A stretch of DNA of 13,261 nt from DASUFI01 sp036274635 (GTDB lineage Bacteria; Planctomycetota; B15-G4). A program made the translations under genes and the position numbers. Shown here piece after piece: positions 1-6,435 of this stretch. How positions within the stretch are numbered: the stretch's first letter is position 1; each line of letters opens with the position of its first letter. The notes below the pieces were generated by a model. The model saw nothing but the letters and a program-made list of their open reading frames with translations, was not told where the DNA came from and did not search any database. The stretch covers positions 1 to 13,261 of the forward strand of contig DASUFI010000163.1 of NCBI GenBank assembly GCA_036274635.1, written 5' to 3'.

Positions 1-1
1 G

Positions 2-97
2 CGCCACGTCGCGCGCGAGGTCGCGCGGCAGCTGGCCATGCGCGCCGCGGCCGCGTCGGAGGCGCCGCCGCTCGCGAGCATGGCGTGGAAGGCCTGA
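2..97 (+). CDS. C-terminal tail of an upstream gene, possibly Mrp/ApbC-type Fe-S carrier ATPase
   Basis: The frame is open from the left window edge and stops at TGA 95-97, leaving 31 residues. They form a short basic amphipathic stretch (RHVAREVARQLAMRAAA) followed by an Ala/Pro-rich tail. The stop overlaps the ATG of the DUF971 gene by one base (TGATG), so the two genes are translationally coupled. DUF971 domains are often fused to or next to Mrp/ApbC P-loop iron-sulfur carriers, and Mrp proteins end in a helix of this general kind. Mrp is therefore my best guess, but no diagnostic motif lies in the window and the identity is inference from context. The frame and stop are well supported; the function is not. 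Confidence 0.45.
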   Translation, partial: RHVAREVARQLAMRAAAASEAPPLASMAWKA

Positions 98-435
98 TGC
101 GCCTGCCGCCGGGCGCGCGGCCCGTGGGCCTCGGGCAGGACGGACCCGACGTGCTCACCGTCGCCTGGAGCCACGGCCACGCCGGCCGCCACCGCGTGCG
201 CGACCTGCGCCTCGCCTGCCGCTGCGCGCAGTGCGTGGACGAGTGGACCGGCGAACCGCGCCTGTCGCCGTCCAGCGTGCCCGCCGACGTGCGCCCCGTG
301 CGCATCGAGCCCGTGGGCCTGTACGGCCTGTCCATCGAGTGGAGCGACGGTCACTCCACGGGCATCTACACCTTCGACACGCTGGCCGAGCTGTGCCAGT
401 GCGACACGTGCCAGTCCGCCGGAGCCTCCGCATGA
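97..435 (+). CDS. DUF971 domain protein (GBBH-like N-terminal fold) with two Cys clusters
   Basis: This 112-residue protein matches DUF971, the fold seen at the N-terminus of gamma-butyrobetaine hydroxylases and attached to some Mrp proteins. Two repeats of the domain pattern are visible: V-A-W-S-H-G-H followed by a CxCxxC cluster at residues 41-46 and V-D-E-W-T-G, then I-E-W-S-D-G-H-S-T-G-I-Y-T-F with a second cluster at C100, C102 and C105. The Cys sets suggest zinc or another metal, consistent with a role in Fe-S delivery, but the biochemical role of solo DUF971 proteins is not established. I chose ATG 97 because it overlaps the upstream stop (TGATG) and has GGAAGG a few bases before it; a GTG at 85 is the alternative. 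The stop overlaps the glyA start (ATGA). Confidence 0.85.
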   Translation: MRLPPGARPVGLGQDGPDVLTVAWSHGHAGRHRVRDLRLACRCAQCVDEWTGEPRLSPSSVPADVRPVRIEPVGLYGLSIEWSDGHSTGIYTFDTLAELCQCDTCQSAGASA

Positions 436-1706
436 CACCCGCCGCCGCCCCGCGCGCCGCCCCCCCGCCCACGCTGTCCGAGACCGACTCCGAGATCGCC
501 GCCGCCATTGCGGCCGAGGCCGAGCGCCAGGAGCGCGACCTCGAGCTCATCGCCTCCGAGAACTACTGCTCGCGGGCCGTGCGCGAGGCGGTGGGCTCGG
601 TGCTCACCAACAAGTACGCCGAGGGCTACCCCGGCCGCCGCTACTACGGCGGCTGCGAGCACGTGGACACGGTCGAGACGCTGTGCCGCGACCGGGCCAA
701 GGCTCTCTTCGCGGCCGAGGCCGCCAACGTCCAGCCGCACAGCGGCAGCCAGGCCAACATGGCCGTGCTCATGGCGCTGCTGCAACCCGGCGACAGCTAC
801 CTCTCCATGGACCTCGCGCACGGCGGCCACCTCACGCACGGCCACCCGCTGTCCTTCTCGGGCCAGCTCTACCGCCCGATCCCCTACGGCGTCACGAAGG
901 ACGCCGAGCGCATCGACATGGATGCGGTCGCGCTGCTGGCGCGCGAGCACAAGCCCAAGCTGGTCCTGGTGGGGGCCTCGGCCTACCCGCGGCACTTCGA
1001 CTTCGCGCGCTTCGCCGCGATCGCGAAGGAGGTGGGCGCGCTGCTCATGGTGGACATGGCCCACATCGCCGGGCTCGTGGCCGCGGGCGTGCACCCCTCG
1101 CCCGTGCCGCACGCGGACGTGGTGACGCTGACCACGCACAAGAGCCTGCGCGGGCCGCGCGGCGGGATGATCCTGGCGAAGAAGGACCACCTCAAGGCCA
1201 TCAACTCCAAGGTCTTCCCGGGCATCCAGGGCGGGCCGCTCATGCACGTCATCGCCGGCAAGGCCGTGGCGCTGCACGAGGCCGCGCAGCCGTCGTTCAA
1301 GGAATACCAGCAGCGCGTGGTGGCCTCGGCGGCCGCGATGGCGCGCCGGCTCGCCGAGCGCGGGCTGCGCATCGTCTCGGGCGGCACCGACAACCACCTC
1401 ATGCTGCTGGACGTGGGCGCGGCCGGGCTCTCGGGCAAGCAGGCCGAGGACGCGCTGGGCGCCGCGCGCATCACCGTGAACAAGAACATGATCCCCTACG
1501 ACACGCGGCCCCCCATGGAGGCCAGCGGCATCCGCCTGGGCACGCCGGCCGTGTGCACGCGCGGCTTCGGGCCGGCCGAGTGCACGCGCGTGGCCGACCT
1601 CATCGCGGACGTGCTGGCCGCGCCGCAGGACGAGGCCGTGCGGGCCCGCGCGCGCCGCTCCGTGGACGAGCTCGCGGCGGCCTTCCCCCTGGCGGCCATC
1701 GCGTGA
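432..1706 (+). CDS. glyA: Serine hydroxymethyltransferase
   Basis: A 424-residue, full-length SHMT (bacterial enzymes are about 415-430). It is a PLP enzyme converting serine and tetrahydrofolate to glycine and 5,10-methylene-THF, the main cytosolic source of one-carbon units. Visible motifs are ELIASENYCS near residue 40, NKYAEGYPGRRYYGGCE, SGSQAN, GASAYPRHFDF, the cofactor-contacting D208 and H211 in V-D-M-A-H-I-A-G, and the PLP lysine K237 in TLTTHKSLRGPRGG. The start ATG 432 overlaps the DUF971 stop and follows GGAG (421-424) at 7-base spacing. The open frame extends upstream to 231, but that part only shadows DUF971. The stop overlaps the GTG of the next gene (GTGA). The one-carbon product feeds purine synthesis, whose purC and purE lie nearby on the other strand. 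Confidence 0.97.
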   Translation: MTPAAAPRAAPPPTLSETDSEIAAAIAAEAERQERDLELIASENYCSRAVREAVGSVLTNKYAEGYPGRRYYGGCEHVDTVETLCRDRAKALFAAEAANVQPHSGSQANMAVLMALLQPGDSYLSMDLAHGGHLTHGHPLSFSGQLYRPIPYGVTKDAERIDMDAVALLAREHKPKLVLVGASAYPRHFDFARFAAIAKEVGALLMVDMAHIAGLVAAGVHPSPVPHADVVTLTTHKSLRGPRGGMILAKKDHLKAINSKVFPGIQGGPLMHVIAGKAVALHEAAQPSFKEYQQRVVASAAAMARRLAERGLRIVSGGTDNHLMLLDVGAAGLSGKQAEDALGAARITVNKNMIPYDTRPPMEASGIRLGTPAVCTRGFGPAECTRVADLIADVLAAPQDEAVRARARRSVDELAAAFPLAAIA

Positions 1707-2434
1707 GCCCCTCCGCGCCGCGTGGGGAGGAGGTCTCCCGCCCGACCACCTACGTCGTCGACATCGAGTGCATCGGCGTGCCGTGGAAGTCGCTCGACGA
1801 GAAGACCCACGAGTACCTGCTCGGGCGCTGCGACAGCGACGCCGAGCGCGAGGCCATCCCGCTGCGTCTCGGGCTCTCGCCGGGCACCGGCCGGGTCATC
1901 GTCATCGGCATGTGGAACGTGGACAAGGGCACCGGGGGCGTGCTCGTGGAGGGCCGCTCCAAGGGCTGGCACGACGGAGGCCCGCAGGGCTACCGCCGCT
2001 TCGACGGCGACGAGAAGGAGCTGCTCGAGGCCTTCTGGAAGACGGTCACCGGTCCGCACCGCGTCGTCACCTACAACGGCCGCGGCTTCGACCTGCCCTA
2101 CCTCATGATCCGCTCCGCCATGCTCGGCGTCGCGCCCTCGCGCAACTTCGTGGGCCAGCGCTTCTCGATCGACCCGCACTGCGACCTGCAGGAGCTGCTG
2201 AACTTCTTCGGCGCCGTGCGCAGCACCTACAGCCTCGATTACTGGTGCCGCCGCTTCGGCATCACGTCCCCGAAGGAAGACGGCCTCGAGGGCTCCCTGG
2301 TCCAGTCCTACTACGACTCAGGCCGCCTGGAAGAGATCGTCCAGTACTGCTGTCGGGACGTCCGTGCGACGTCCGAGCTGTACTGCCGCCTCCGCGAAAC
2401 GCTGCTGCCGCTGTACGAGCGCTCGCGCTACTGA
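1703..2434 (+). CDS. Predicted 3'-5' exonuclease, PolB-proofreading-domain-like (DNA_pol_B_exo2 type)
   Basis: This 243-residue stand-alone ribonuclease-H-fold exonuclease carries all three DEDD motifs: exo I V-V-D-I-E (D20, E22), exo II T-Y-N-G-R-G-F-D (N125, D130) and exo III Y-C-C-R-D (Y215 to D219, YX3D type). The four acidic residues would bind two metal ions for 3'-5' nucleotide removal. The spacing and the D-L-P-Y-L segment after exo II match the family annotated as predicted 3'-5' exonuclease related to the PolB exonuclease domain; no polymerase domain follows. Substrate (DNA or RNA) is unknown. GTG 1703 is the only usable start before exo I and overlaps the glyA stop as GTGA. A GGGGAGGAGGT tract at 1724-1734 looks like a strong ribosome site but has no start codon after it, and can fold with CTCCC at 1735-1739. 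Confidence 0.85.
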   Translation: MSPSAPRGEEVSRPTTYVVDIECIGVPWKSLDEKTHEYLLGRCDSDAEREAIPLRLGLSPGTGRVIVIGMWNVDKGTGGVLVEGRSKGWHDGGPQGYRRFDGDEKELLEAFWKTVTGPHRVVTYNGRGFDLPYLMIRSAMLGVAPSRNFVGQRFSIDPHCDLQELLNFFGAVRSTYSLDYWCRRFGITSPKEDGLEGSLVQSYYDSGRLEEIVQYCCRDVRATSELYCRLRETLLPLYERSRY

Positions 2435-2453
2435 GCGTCGCTCCGCACGCAAC

Positions 2454-2575
2454 CGGCTACGTCAAATCGTGCGGGGCTAGGCGCCGGGACGGGTTCTGCG
2501 GAGGCGACCCCTCATGGGGTCGCTGAGCACGAACCCGTCTCCGGCAACGACGCCCCGCGCGATTTGACGCAGCCG
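2454..2575. repeat. Long imperfect palindrome / structured element, copy 1
   Basis: This element fills most of the 144-base gap between two convergent genes. Pairing arms read directly from the sequence are: 2454-2458 with 2571-2575; 2460-2477 with 2552-2569 (18 pairs, one of them T-G at 2470/2559, a wobble in RNA); 2483-2487 with 2541-2545; 2489-2496 with 2531-2538; and an apical 8-bp stem 2504-2511 with 2516-2523 closing a TCAT loop. The 110-nt core (2460-2569) shares six sequence blocks with a second element at 9498-9607. It ends four bases before the stop codon of the minus-strand hypothetical gene. It could be a bidirectional terminator, a transcribed structured RNA or a DNA hairpin repeat. 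No T-tract follows either arm. Confidence 0.8.
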
Positions 2576-2578
2576 CTC

Positions 2579-2881
2579 TCAGACCTGCGGCAGCGGCTTG
2601 CTCTGCTCTGCCTCGAGGCGGGCGGGGCTGACCCATCCCAGGTCGCGCAGCACGTCCAGCACCTCCGTCCAGCTGGGAAACGTCTTGCCCGTCTTCCGCT
2701 TGTAGCGGTCGATCGCGCGCAGGAACTGCGTGCGCTCGAGCTCCAGCAGCTCGGGGTCGGGCTCGGGCTCCTTGGGGCTGCGGCGCTTGGCCGAGCGCGA
2801 GGACGTGCGCGTGGACAGACCGTCGCCGAAGTCTTCGGCCTCGTCGCCGGAACGCCGGGCCTTGCGGGGCGGGCTGGCCAT
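2579..2881 (-). CDS. Small conserved hypothetical protein, FPSWTEVLDVLRDLGW type
   Basis: A 100-residue protein with two parts. Residues 1-45 are charged, low-complexity and probably disordered (MASPPRKARR, then Ser/Arg and Glu/Pro/Asp runs). Residues 46-85 look like a compact helical domain, including QFLRAIDRYKRKTGKTFPSW followed by TEVLDVLRDLGW. I recall similar short proteins (aromatic-x-x-AIDxYK, FPTWSEVLEVLxxLGY) as conserved hypotheticals in planctomycetes, but no function is known to me. ATG 2881 has an excellent upstream AGGAGGG about five bases away. The gene starts 27 bases after the mtnA stop, so it is probably the last gene of the purC operon. Its stop lies four bases from the palindrome. 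The strong ribosome site and sensible composition argue that it is real. Confidence 0.75.
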   Translation of the reverse strand: MASPPRKARRSGDEAEDFGDGLSTRTSSRSAKRRSPKEPEPDPELLELERTQFLRAIDRYKRKTGKTFPSWTEVLDVLRDLGWVSPARLEAEQSKPLPQV

Positions 2882-2908
2882 GGAACCCTCCTGGGGACGG
2901 GATCGTCC

Positions 2909-4033
2909 TCAGCCCTTATCGGCCAGCAGCCCGTTCCGGATGAAGTGCTCCCGGATCCGGCGGGCATCCGGGCGCTCGATGACCCCGTGCTCGGTGACGA
3001 TCCCGGCGATGTTCTCGTGCGGGGTCACGTCGAAGGCGGGGTTGTAGACCTTGACCCCCGGGGGCGCATTGGGGCCCGCGAAACCACGGTCGATCTCGCG
3101 GGGGTCGCGCTGCTCGATGGGGATGTGCGCCCCGTCGGGCGTGGACAGGTCGAAGGTGGATATCGGCGCGACCACATAGAAGGGGATGCCGTGGTGTCGC
3201 GCCAGCACCGAGACCGAGTAGGTGCCGATCTTGTTGGCCGTGTCTCCGTTGGCGGCGATGCGGTCCGCGCCCACGAAGATCTTCTGGATGCGGCCCTCGC
3301 GCATGACCTGGCCGGCCATGTTGTCGCAGATGAGGGTGACATCGACGCCGCGGTTCTGCAGCTCCCAGGCCGTGAGGCGGCTGCCCTGGTTGAGCGGACG
3401 CGTCTCGTCGGCGAAGACGTGGAAGCGCTTGCCGGCCTCCTGCGCCGCGTAGAAGACCGCGAGCGCGGTGCCGTAGTCGGCGGTGGCGAGACCGCCGGCG
3501 TTGCAGTGCGTGAGCGCGCCCTCGCCGTCCGCGAGCAGCGCCTGGCCATGCTGCCCGAGCGCGCGGCAGATGCGGCGGTCCTCCTCCCAGACGGCCAGGG
3601 CCTCGTCGAGCAGCGCCTGCTTCAACTCGGGCACGGGGCGGTCGCCGTGCGACTCGAGGTGCTGCTGCATGCGCTGCAGACCCCAGAAGAGGTTCACGGC
3701 GGTGGGGCGCGACGAGGCGAGGTACTTCACCGTCGCGGCCACGTCGGCGCGGAAGGCCGCCGCGTCGCGGGCCGCGCTGCCGCGCGTGCCGAGCACCACG
3801 CCGAAGGCGGCCGCCACGCCGATGGCCGGCGCGCCGCGCACCGCGAGGCGCTTGATCGCGTCCCACATCGCCTCCTGCGTGCGCACCTCGATCTCCAGCA
3901 GCTGGCCGGGCAGCAGCGTCTGGTCGATCATGCGACAGCAACCGTCGGCGAGGCCGCCCTCCCAGCGCAGGGTGGCGAGGCCGCGCGTGGGCGAGGCCGG
4001 GAGCGCGGCTCCGGGCTCAGCCGCCCTGGACAC
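2909..4033 (-). CDS. mtnA: S-methyl-5-thioribose-1-phosphate isomerase
   Basis: This enzyme of the methionine salvage pathway isomerises methylthioribose-1-phosphate to methylthioribulose-1-phosphate. Family motifs are IDQTLLP, AIKRLAVRGAPAIGVAAAFG, LTHCNAGGLATADYGTA with catalytic C177, FADETRPLNQGSRLTAWEL, and VGADRIAANGDTANKIGTY with D257, which sits 80 residues after the Cys as in Bacillus MtnA (C160/D240). Choosing the first ATG (3931) would remove the usual L-R-W strand before IDQ. I therefore prefer GTG 4033, which overlaps the purE stop by 17 bases and is preceded by GAGAAGGG at about five bases. This gives 374 residues, slightly longer than typical. eIF2B-like paralogs such as ribose-1,5-bisphosphate isomerase are less likely given the intact MtnA motifs. 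Confidence 0.93.
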   Translation of the reverse strand: MSRAAEPGAALPASPTRGLATLRWEGGLADGCCRMIDQTLLPGQLLEIEVRTQEAMWDAIKRLAVRGAPAIGVAAAFGVVLGTRGSAARDAAAFRADVAATVKYLASSRPTAVNLFWGLQRMQQHLESHGDRPVPELKQALLDEALAVWEEDRRICRALGQHGQALLADGEGALTHCNAGGLATADYGTALAVFYAAQEAGKRFHVFADETRPLNQGSRLTAWELQNRGVDVTLICDNMAGQVMREGRIQKIFVGADRIAANGDTANKIGTYSVSVLARHHGIPFYVVAPISTFDLSTPDGAHIPIEQRDPREIDRGFAGPNAPPGVKVYNPAFDVTPHENIAGIVTEHGVIERPDARRIREHFIRNGLLADKG

Positions 4034-4526
4034 GCACGCCCTTCTCGCGATCGCGGGCCAGCACCTTGTCGGCCATGGCGCGCCGGCCGGCGTCGAGGGC
4101 GGCGGCCACGCGCGCGTCGGCCACGGACATGATGGAGGCCGCCAGCAGGGCCGCGTTGCGCCCGCCGGACTTGCCCGCGGCGACCGTGGCCACCGGGATG
4201 CCGGCCGGCATCTGCACGATGGAGAGCAGCGAGTCGAGGCCACCCGCGAGGTCGGTGGGGATGGGCACGCCGATGACGGGCAGCGTGGTGCGCGCCGCCA
4301 GCACGCCTGGCAGGTGCGCCGCGCCGCCGGCCACGCCGATGAGCACGCGCACGCCGCGCTCGCGCGCGCTGCGCGCCAGCTCGTCCACCGCGTCCGGCGT
4401 GCGGTGCGCCGAGAGCAGGCGCACCTCGAAGGAGATGTCCAGCTCGCGCAGCGCCGCGAGCCCGTCCTGGATGTGGGGCAGGTCGCTGTCGCTCCCGAGG
4501 ACCCAGACGACCGCGGGCGCCGTCAC
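4017..4526 (-). CDS. purE: 5-(carboxyamino)imidazole ribonucleotide mutase
   Basis: A 169-residue PurE of normal length that moves the carboxyl group of N5-CAIR to give CAIR in de novo purine synthesis. Diagnostic motifs are V-L-G-S-D-S-D-L-P near residue 10, RLLSAHRTPD (active-site His), GVAGGAAHLPGVLAARTTLP and the GGLDSLLSIVQMPAGIPVAT loop. The SAHRTP form is typical of class I enzymes, which use N5-CAIR made by PurK; no purK lies in this window. The start is GTG 4526, overlapping the purC stop as GTGA, and its 3' end overlaps mtnA, so the three genes appear translationally coupled. PurE acts just before PurC in the pathway. Confidence 0.96.
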   Translation of the reverse strand: MTAPAVVWVLGSDSDLPHIQDGLAALRELDISFEVRLLSAHRTPDAVDELARSARERGVRVLIGVAGGAAHLPGVLAARTTLPVIGVPIPTDLAGGLDSLLSIVQMPAGIPVATVAAGKSGGRNAALLAASIMSVADARVAAALDAGRRAMADKVLARDREKGVRVQGG

Positions 4527-5431
4527 GGCAGGTCGTGGCCAGTGAGCAGCTTGTGGATCTCGAGGTAGCGCTTGCGCGTCTTGCTCAGCACGGCGTCGGG
4601 CAGGATGGGCGCGGGCGGCTGCTTGTTCCAGCCGGTGGCCAGCAGCGCGTCGCGCACGATCTGCTTGTCGAAGCTGGGCGGCGCCTTGCCGGGCGACCAG
4701 TCCCTGCGCGGCCAGAAGCGCGAGCTGTCGGGCGTGAAGGCCTCGTCGATGAGCATCACGTCGCCGCGGAAGATGCCGAACTCGAGCTTGGTGTCGGCCA
4801 GGATGATGCCGCGGTCCTCGGCCAGCGCCGCGGCGTGGTTGTACAGGTCGATGGCCAGCGCGCCGGCCTTGCTGGCGACCTCCACGCCCAGCATGTGCGC
4901 GAGCTGGTGGATGGTGATGTTCTCGTCGTGCTGGCCGTGGGGGGCCTTGGTGGTGGGCGTGAGGATGGGCTCGGGCAGGCGGCTGGCCTCCTGCAGGCCC
5001 GCGGGCAGCTTGTGGCCGCAGATGGCGCCGGTCTTCTGGTACTCCGTCCAGCCCGAGCCGGCGAGGTAGCCGCGCACCACGAACTCGGCCTTGAGCGGCG
5101 CGCAGCGGTGCACCAGCATGCAGCGCCCGTTCAGCAGCCGCGCGTGGCGCGCAACGGCCTCGGGCATCTTCTTCACGTCCGTCTCCACCATGTGGTTGTG
5201 GACGTAGCGGCCGGTTTCCTTGAACCAGAAGGCCGACAGGCTGGTGAGCACCTTGCCCTTGTCGGCGATGCGCTGCGGCAGGATGACGTCGAAGGCGGAG
5301 ACGCGGTCGGTCGCGACGAGCAGCAGGTGGTGTTCGTCCACCGCGAAGATGTCCCGGACCTTGCCCCGGTGGATCCGGTTGAGGCCCTCGAGATGACCTT
5401 CGAGTGTGGTCTCGCTCGCCTGGGTCGCCAT
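4523..5431 (-). CDS. purC: Phosphoribosylaminoimidazole-succinocarboxamide synthase
   Basis: SAICAR synthetase joins CAIR and aspartate using ATP. The 302-residue length fits the longer form of the family (yeast ADE1 size) rather than the roughly 240-residue E. coli form. Motifs in order are the ATP-loop-like RGKVRDIF, TDRVSAFDVILPQ, LTSLSAFWF, VVRGYLAGSGW, ILADTKLEFG and LIDEAFTPDSSRFWP. ATG 5431 is preceded by GGAG at about eight bases; an in-frame ATG at 5479 would add 16 unconserved residues and reach into the divergent gene. It is the first gene of the minus-strand purC-purE-mtnA-hypothetical run, transcribed away from galE across a 56-base gap. Confidence 0.97.
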   Translation of the reverse strand: MATQASETTLEGHLEGLNRIHRGKVRDIFAVDEHHLLLVATDRVSAFDVILPQRIADKGKVLTSLSAFWFKETGRYVHNHMVETDVKKMPEAVARHARLLNGRCMLVHRCAPLKAEFVVRGYLAGSGWTEYQKTGAICGHKLPAGLQEASRLPEPILTPTTKAPHGQHDENITIHQLAHMLGVEVASKAGALAIDLYNHAAALAEDRGIILADTKLEFGIFRGDVMLIDEAFTPDSSRFWPRRDWSPGKAPPSFDKQIVRDALLATGWNKQPPAPILPDAVLSKTRKRYLEIHKLLTGHDLP

Positions 5432-5487
5432 GGTGCAGCTCCGCCGTGAAGGCTGTTCGTGGGGGCCGGCATGGTACACCTTCGCCC
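5432..5487. promoter_or_regulatory. Divergent intergenic spacer between purC and galE-like gene
   Basis: These 56 bases are the only space available for promoters of both the purC run (minus) and the galE run (plus). I see GGAG for purC, but no convincing -35/-10 pair, purine-repressor-like palindrome or riboswitch-sized leader. TGTTCG (5455-5460) and TACACC (5475-5480) are the closest plus-strand candidates and match sigma-70 consensus poorly. The promoter role is inferred from the divergent layout only. Confidence 0.35.
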
Positions 5488-6435
5488 ATGCTGATGGCGA
5501 CAGGCGGAGCCGGCTACGTCGGCAGCCACGCCGTGCGCGCGCTGCGCGCCGCGGGCCACGAGGTGGTGGCCTACGACGACCTCTCCGAAGGCCACGCCGA
5601 CGCGCTCCTCGGCGCGCCGCTCGTGCAGGGCGACATCCGCGACACGTCGCGCCTCGCCGCCGCGCTGCGCGAGCATCGCGTGGCCGCCGTGCTGCACTTC
5701 GCGGCGCGCTGCTACGTGGGCGAGTCGATGGAGAAGCCCGAGCTCTACTGGAGCATCAACCGCGATGGCACGCGCAGCCTGCTGGACGCGATGCGCCAGG
5801 CGGGGACCGCGGCGCTGGTCTTCTCGTCCACCTGCGCCGTCTACGGCGTGCCCGAGCGCGTGCCCATGGACGAGGACCTGCCGCACCGGCCCATCAGCGT
5901 CTACGGCCAGACCAAGGCCGCCATGGAGCTGGAGATCGCGGCCTCCGGGCTGCCGCACGTCATCCTGCGCTACTTCAATGCGGCCGGCGCGGCCGCTGAC
6001 GGGGCCCTCGGCGAGCGCCACGACCCCGAGACCCACCTCATTCCGCTGGCGCTGCAGGCGGCGCGCGAGGGCTCCGAGCTGGCCGTGAACGGCGGCGACT
6101 ACCCCACGCCGGACGGCACCTGCGTGCGCGACTACGTGCACGTGGAGGACCTCGCGGCGGCCCACGTGGCGGCGGTGGAGCGCCTGCTCGGCGGCGGCGC
6201 CTCGCTGACCTGCAACCTGGGCTACGGCCGCGGGGTCTCCGTGCTGCAGGTCTGCGACGCGGTGCGCGCCGTCACGGGCCGACCGCTGGACGCGCGCGTC
6301 GGGCCGCGCCGCCCGGGCGACCCGCCCGAGCTCTACGCCCGTGCCGACCGCGCGCGCCGCGAGCTCGCCTGGCGGCCGCGCTTCGACGATCTCGCTGTCA
6401 TCGTGAGGCATGCATGGCAGGCGCGGCGCGGCTGA
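5488..6435 (+). CDS. galE: UDP-glucose 4-epimerase family protein (extended SDR)
   Basis: A 315-residue extended short-chain dehydrogenase, most like UDP-glucose/UDP-galactose 4-epimerase. The NAD-binding Rossmann motif T-G-G-A-G-Y-V-G starts at residue 5. LHFAARCYVGESMEKPELYW, the Ser/Thr of VFSSTCAVYG (S113-T115), and the catalytic Y139 and K143 in VYGQTK follow. RYFNAAGA, GTCVRDYVHVEDLA and CNLGYGRGVSV are also strongly GalE-like. It would supply UDP-galactose for surface polysaccharide. ATG 5488 starts a few residues shorter than usual, at M-L-M-A-T-G-G; ATG 5494 is possible. Its end overlaps the MBL gene by 22 bases. A related epimerase of different sugar specificity cannot be excluded. 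Confidence 0.88.
   Translation: MLMATGGAGYVGSHAVRALRAAGHEVVAYDDLSEGHADALLGAPLVQGDIRDTSRLAAALREHRVAAVLHFAARCYVGESMEKPELYWSINRDGTRSLLDAMRQAGTAALVFSSTCAVYGVPERVPMDEDLPHRPISVYGQTKAAMELEIAASGLPHVILRYFNAAGAAADGALGERHDPETHLIPLALQAAREGSELAVNGGDYPTPDGTCVRDYVHVEDLAAAHVAAVERLLGGGASLTCNLGYGRGVSVLQVCDAVRAVTGRPLDARVGPRRPGDPPELYARADRARRELAWRPRFDDLAVIVRHAWQARRG

Noticed and set aside
683..1702. Upstream extension of the exonuclease frame into glyA
   Set aside because: This part is a shifted-frame shadow of glyA; family similarity begins only after GTG 1703.
2454..2575. Copy 1 as a standard Rho-independent terminator
   Set aside because: Neither arm is followed by a T-run, and the element is far longer than a usual terminator hairpin. 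A termination role stays possible but was not annotated as such.
5471..5494. A seven-codon ATG ORF ending over the galE start (possible leader peptide)
   Set aside because: Short ATG frames arise by chance in the 56-base spacer, and no ribosome site or attenuator hairpin supports it.
5173..6411. A 412-codon minus-strand open frame covering galE and the purC start
   Set aside because: It is antisense to galE and out of frame with purC, and contains no recognisable motif.
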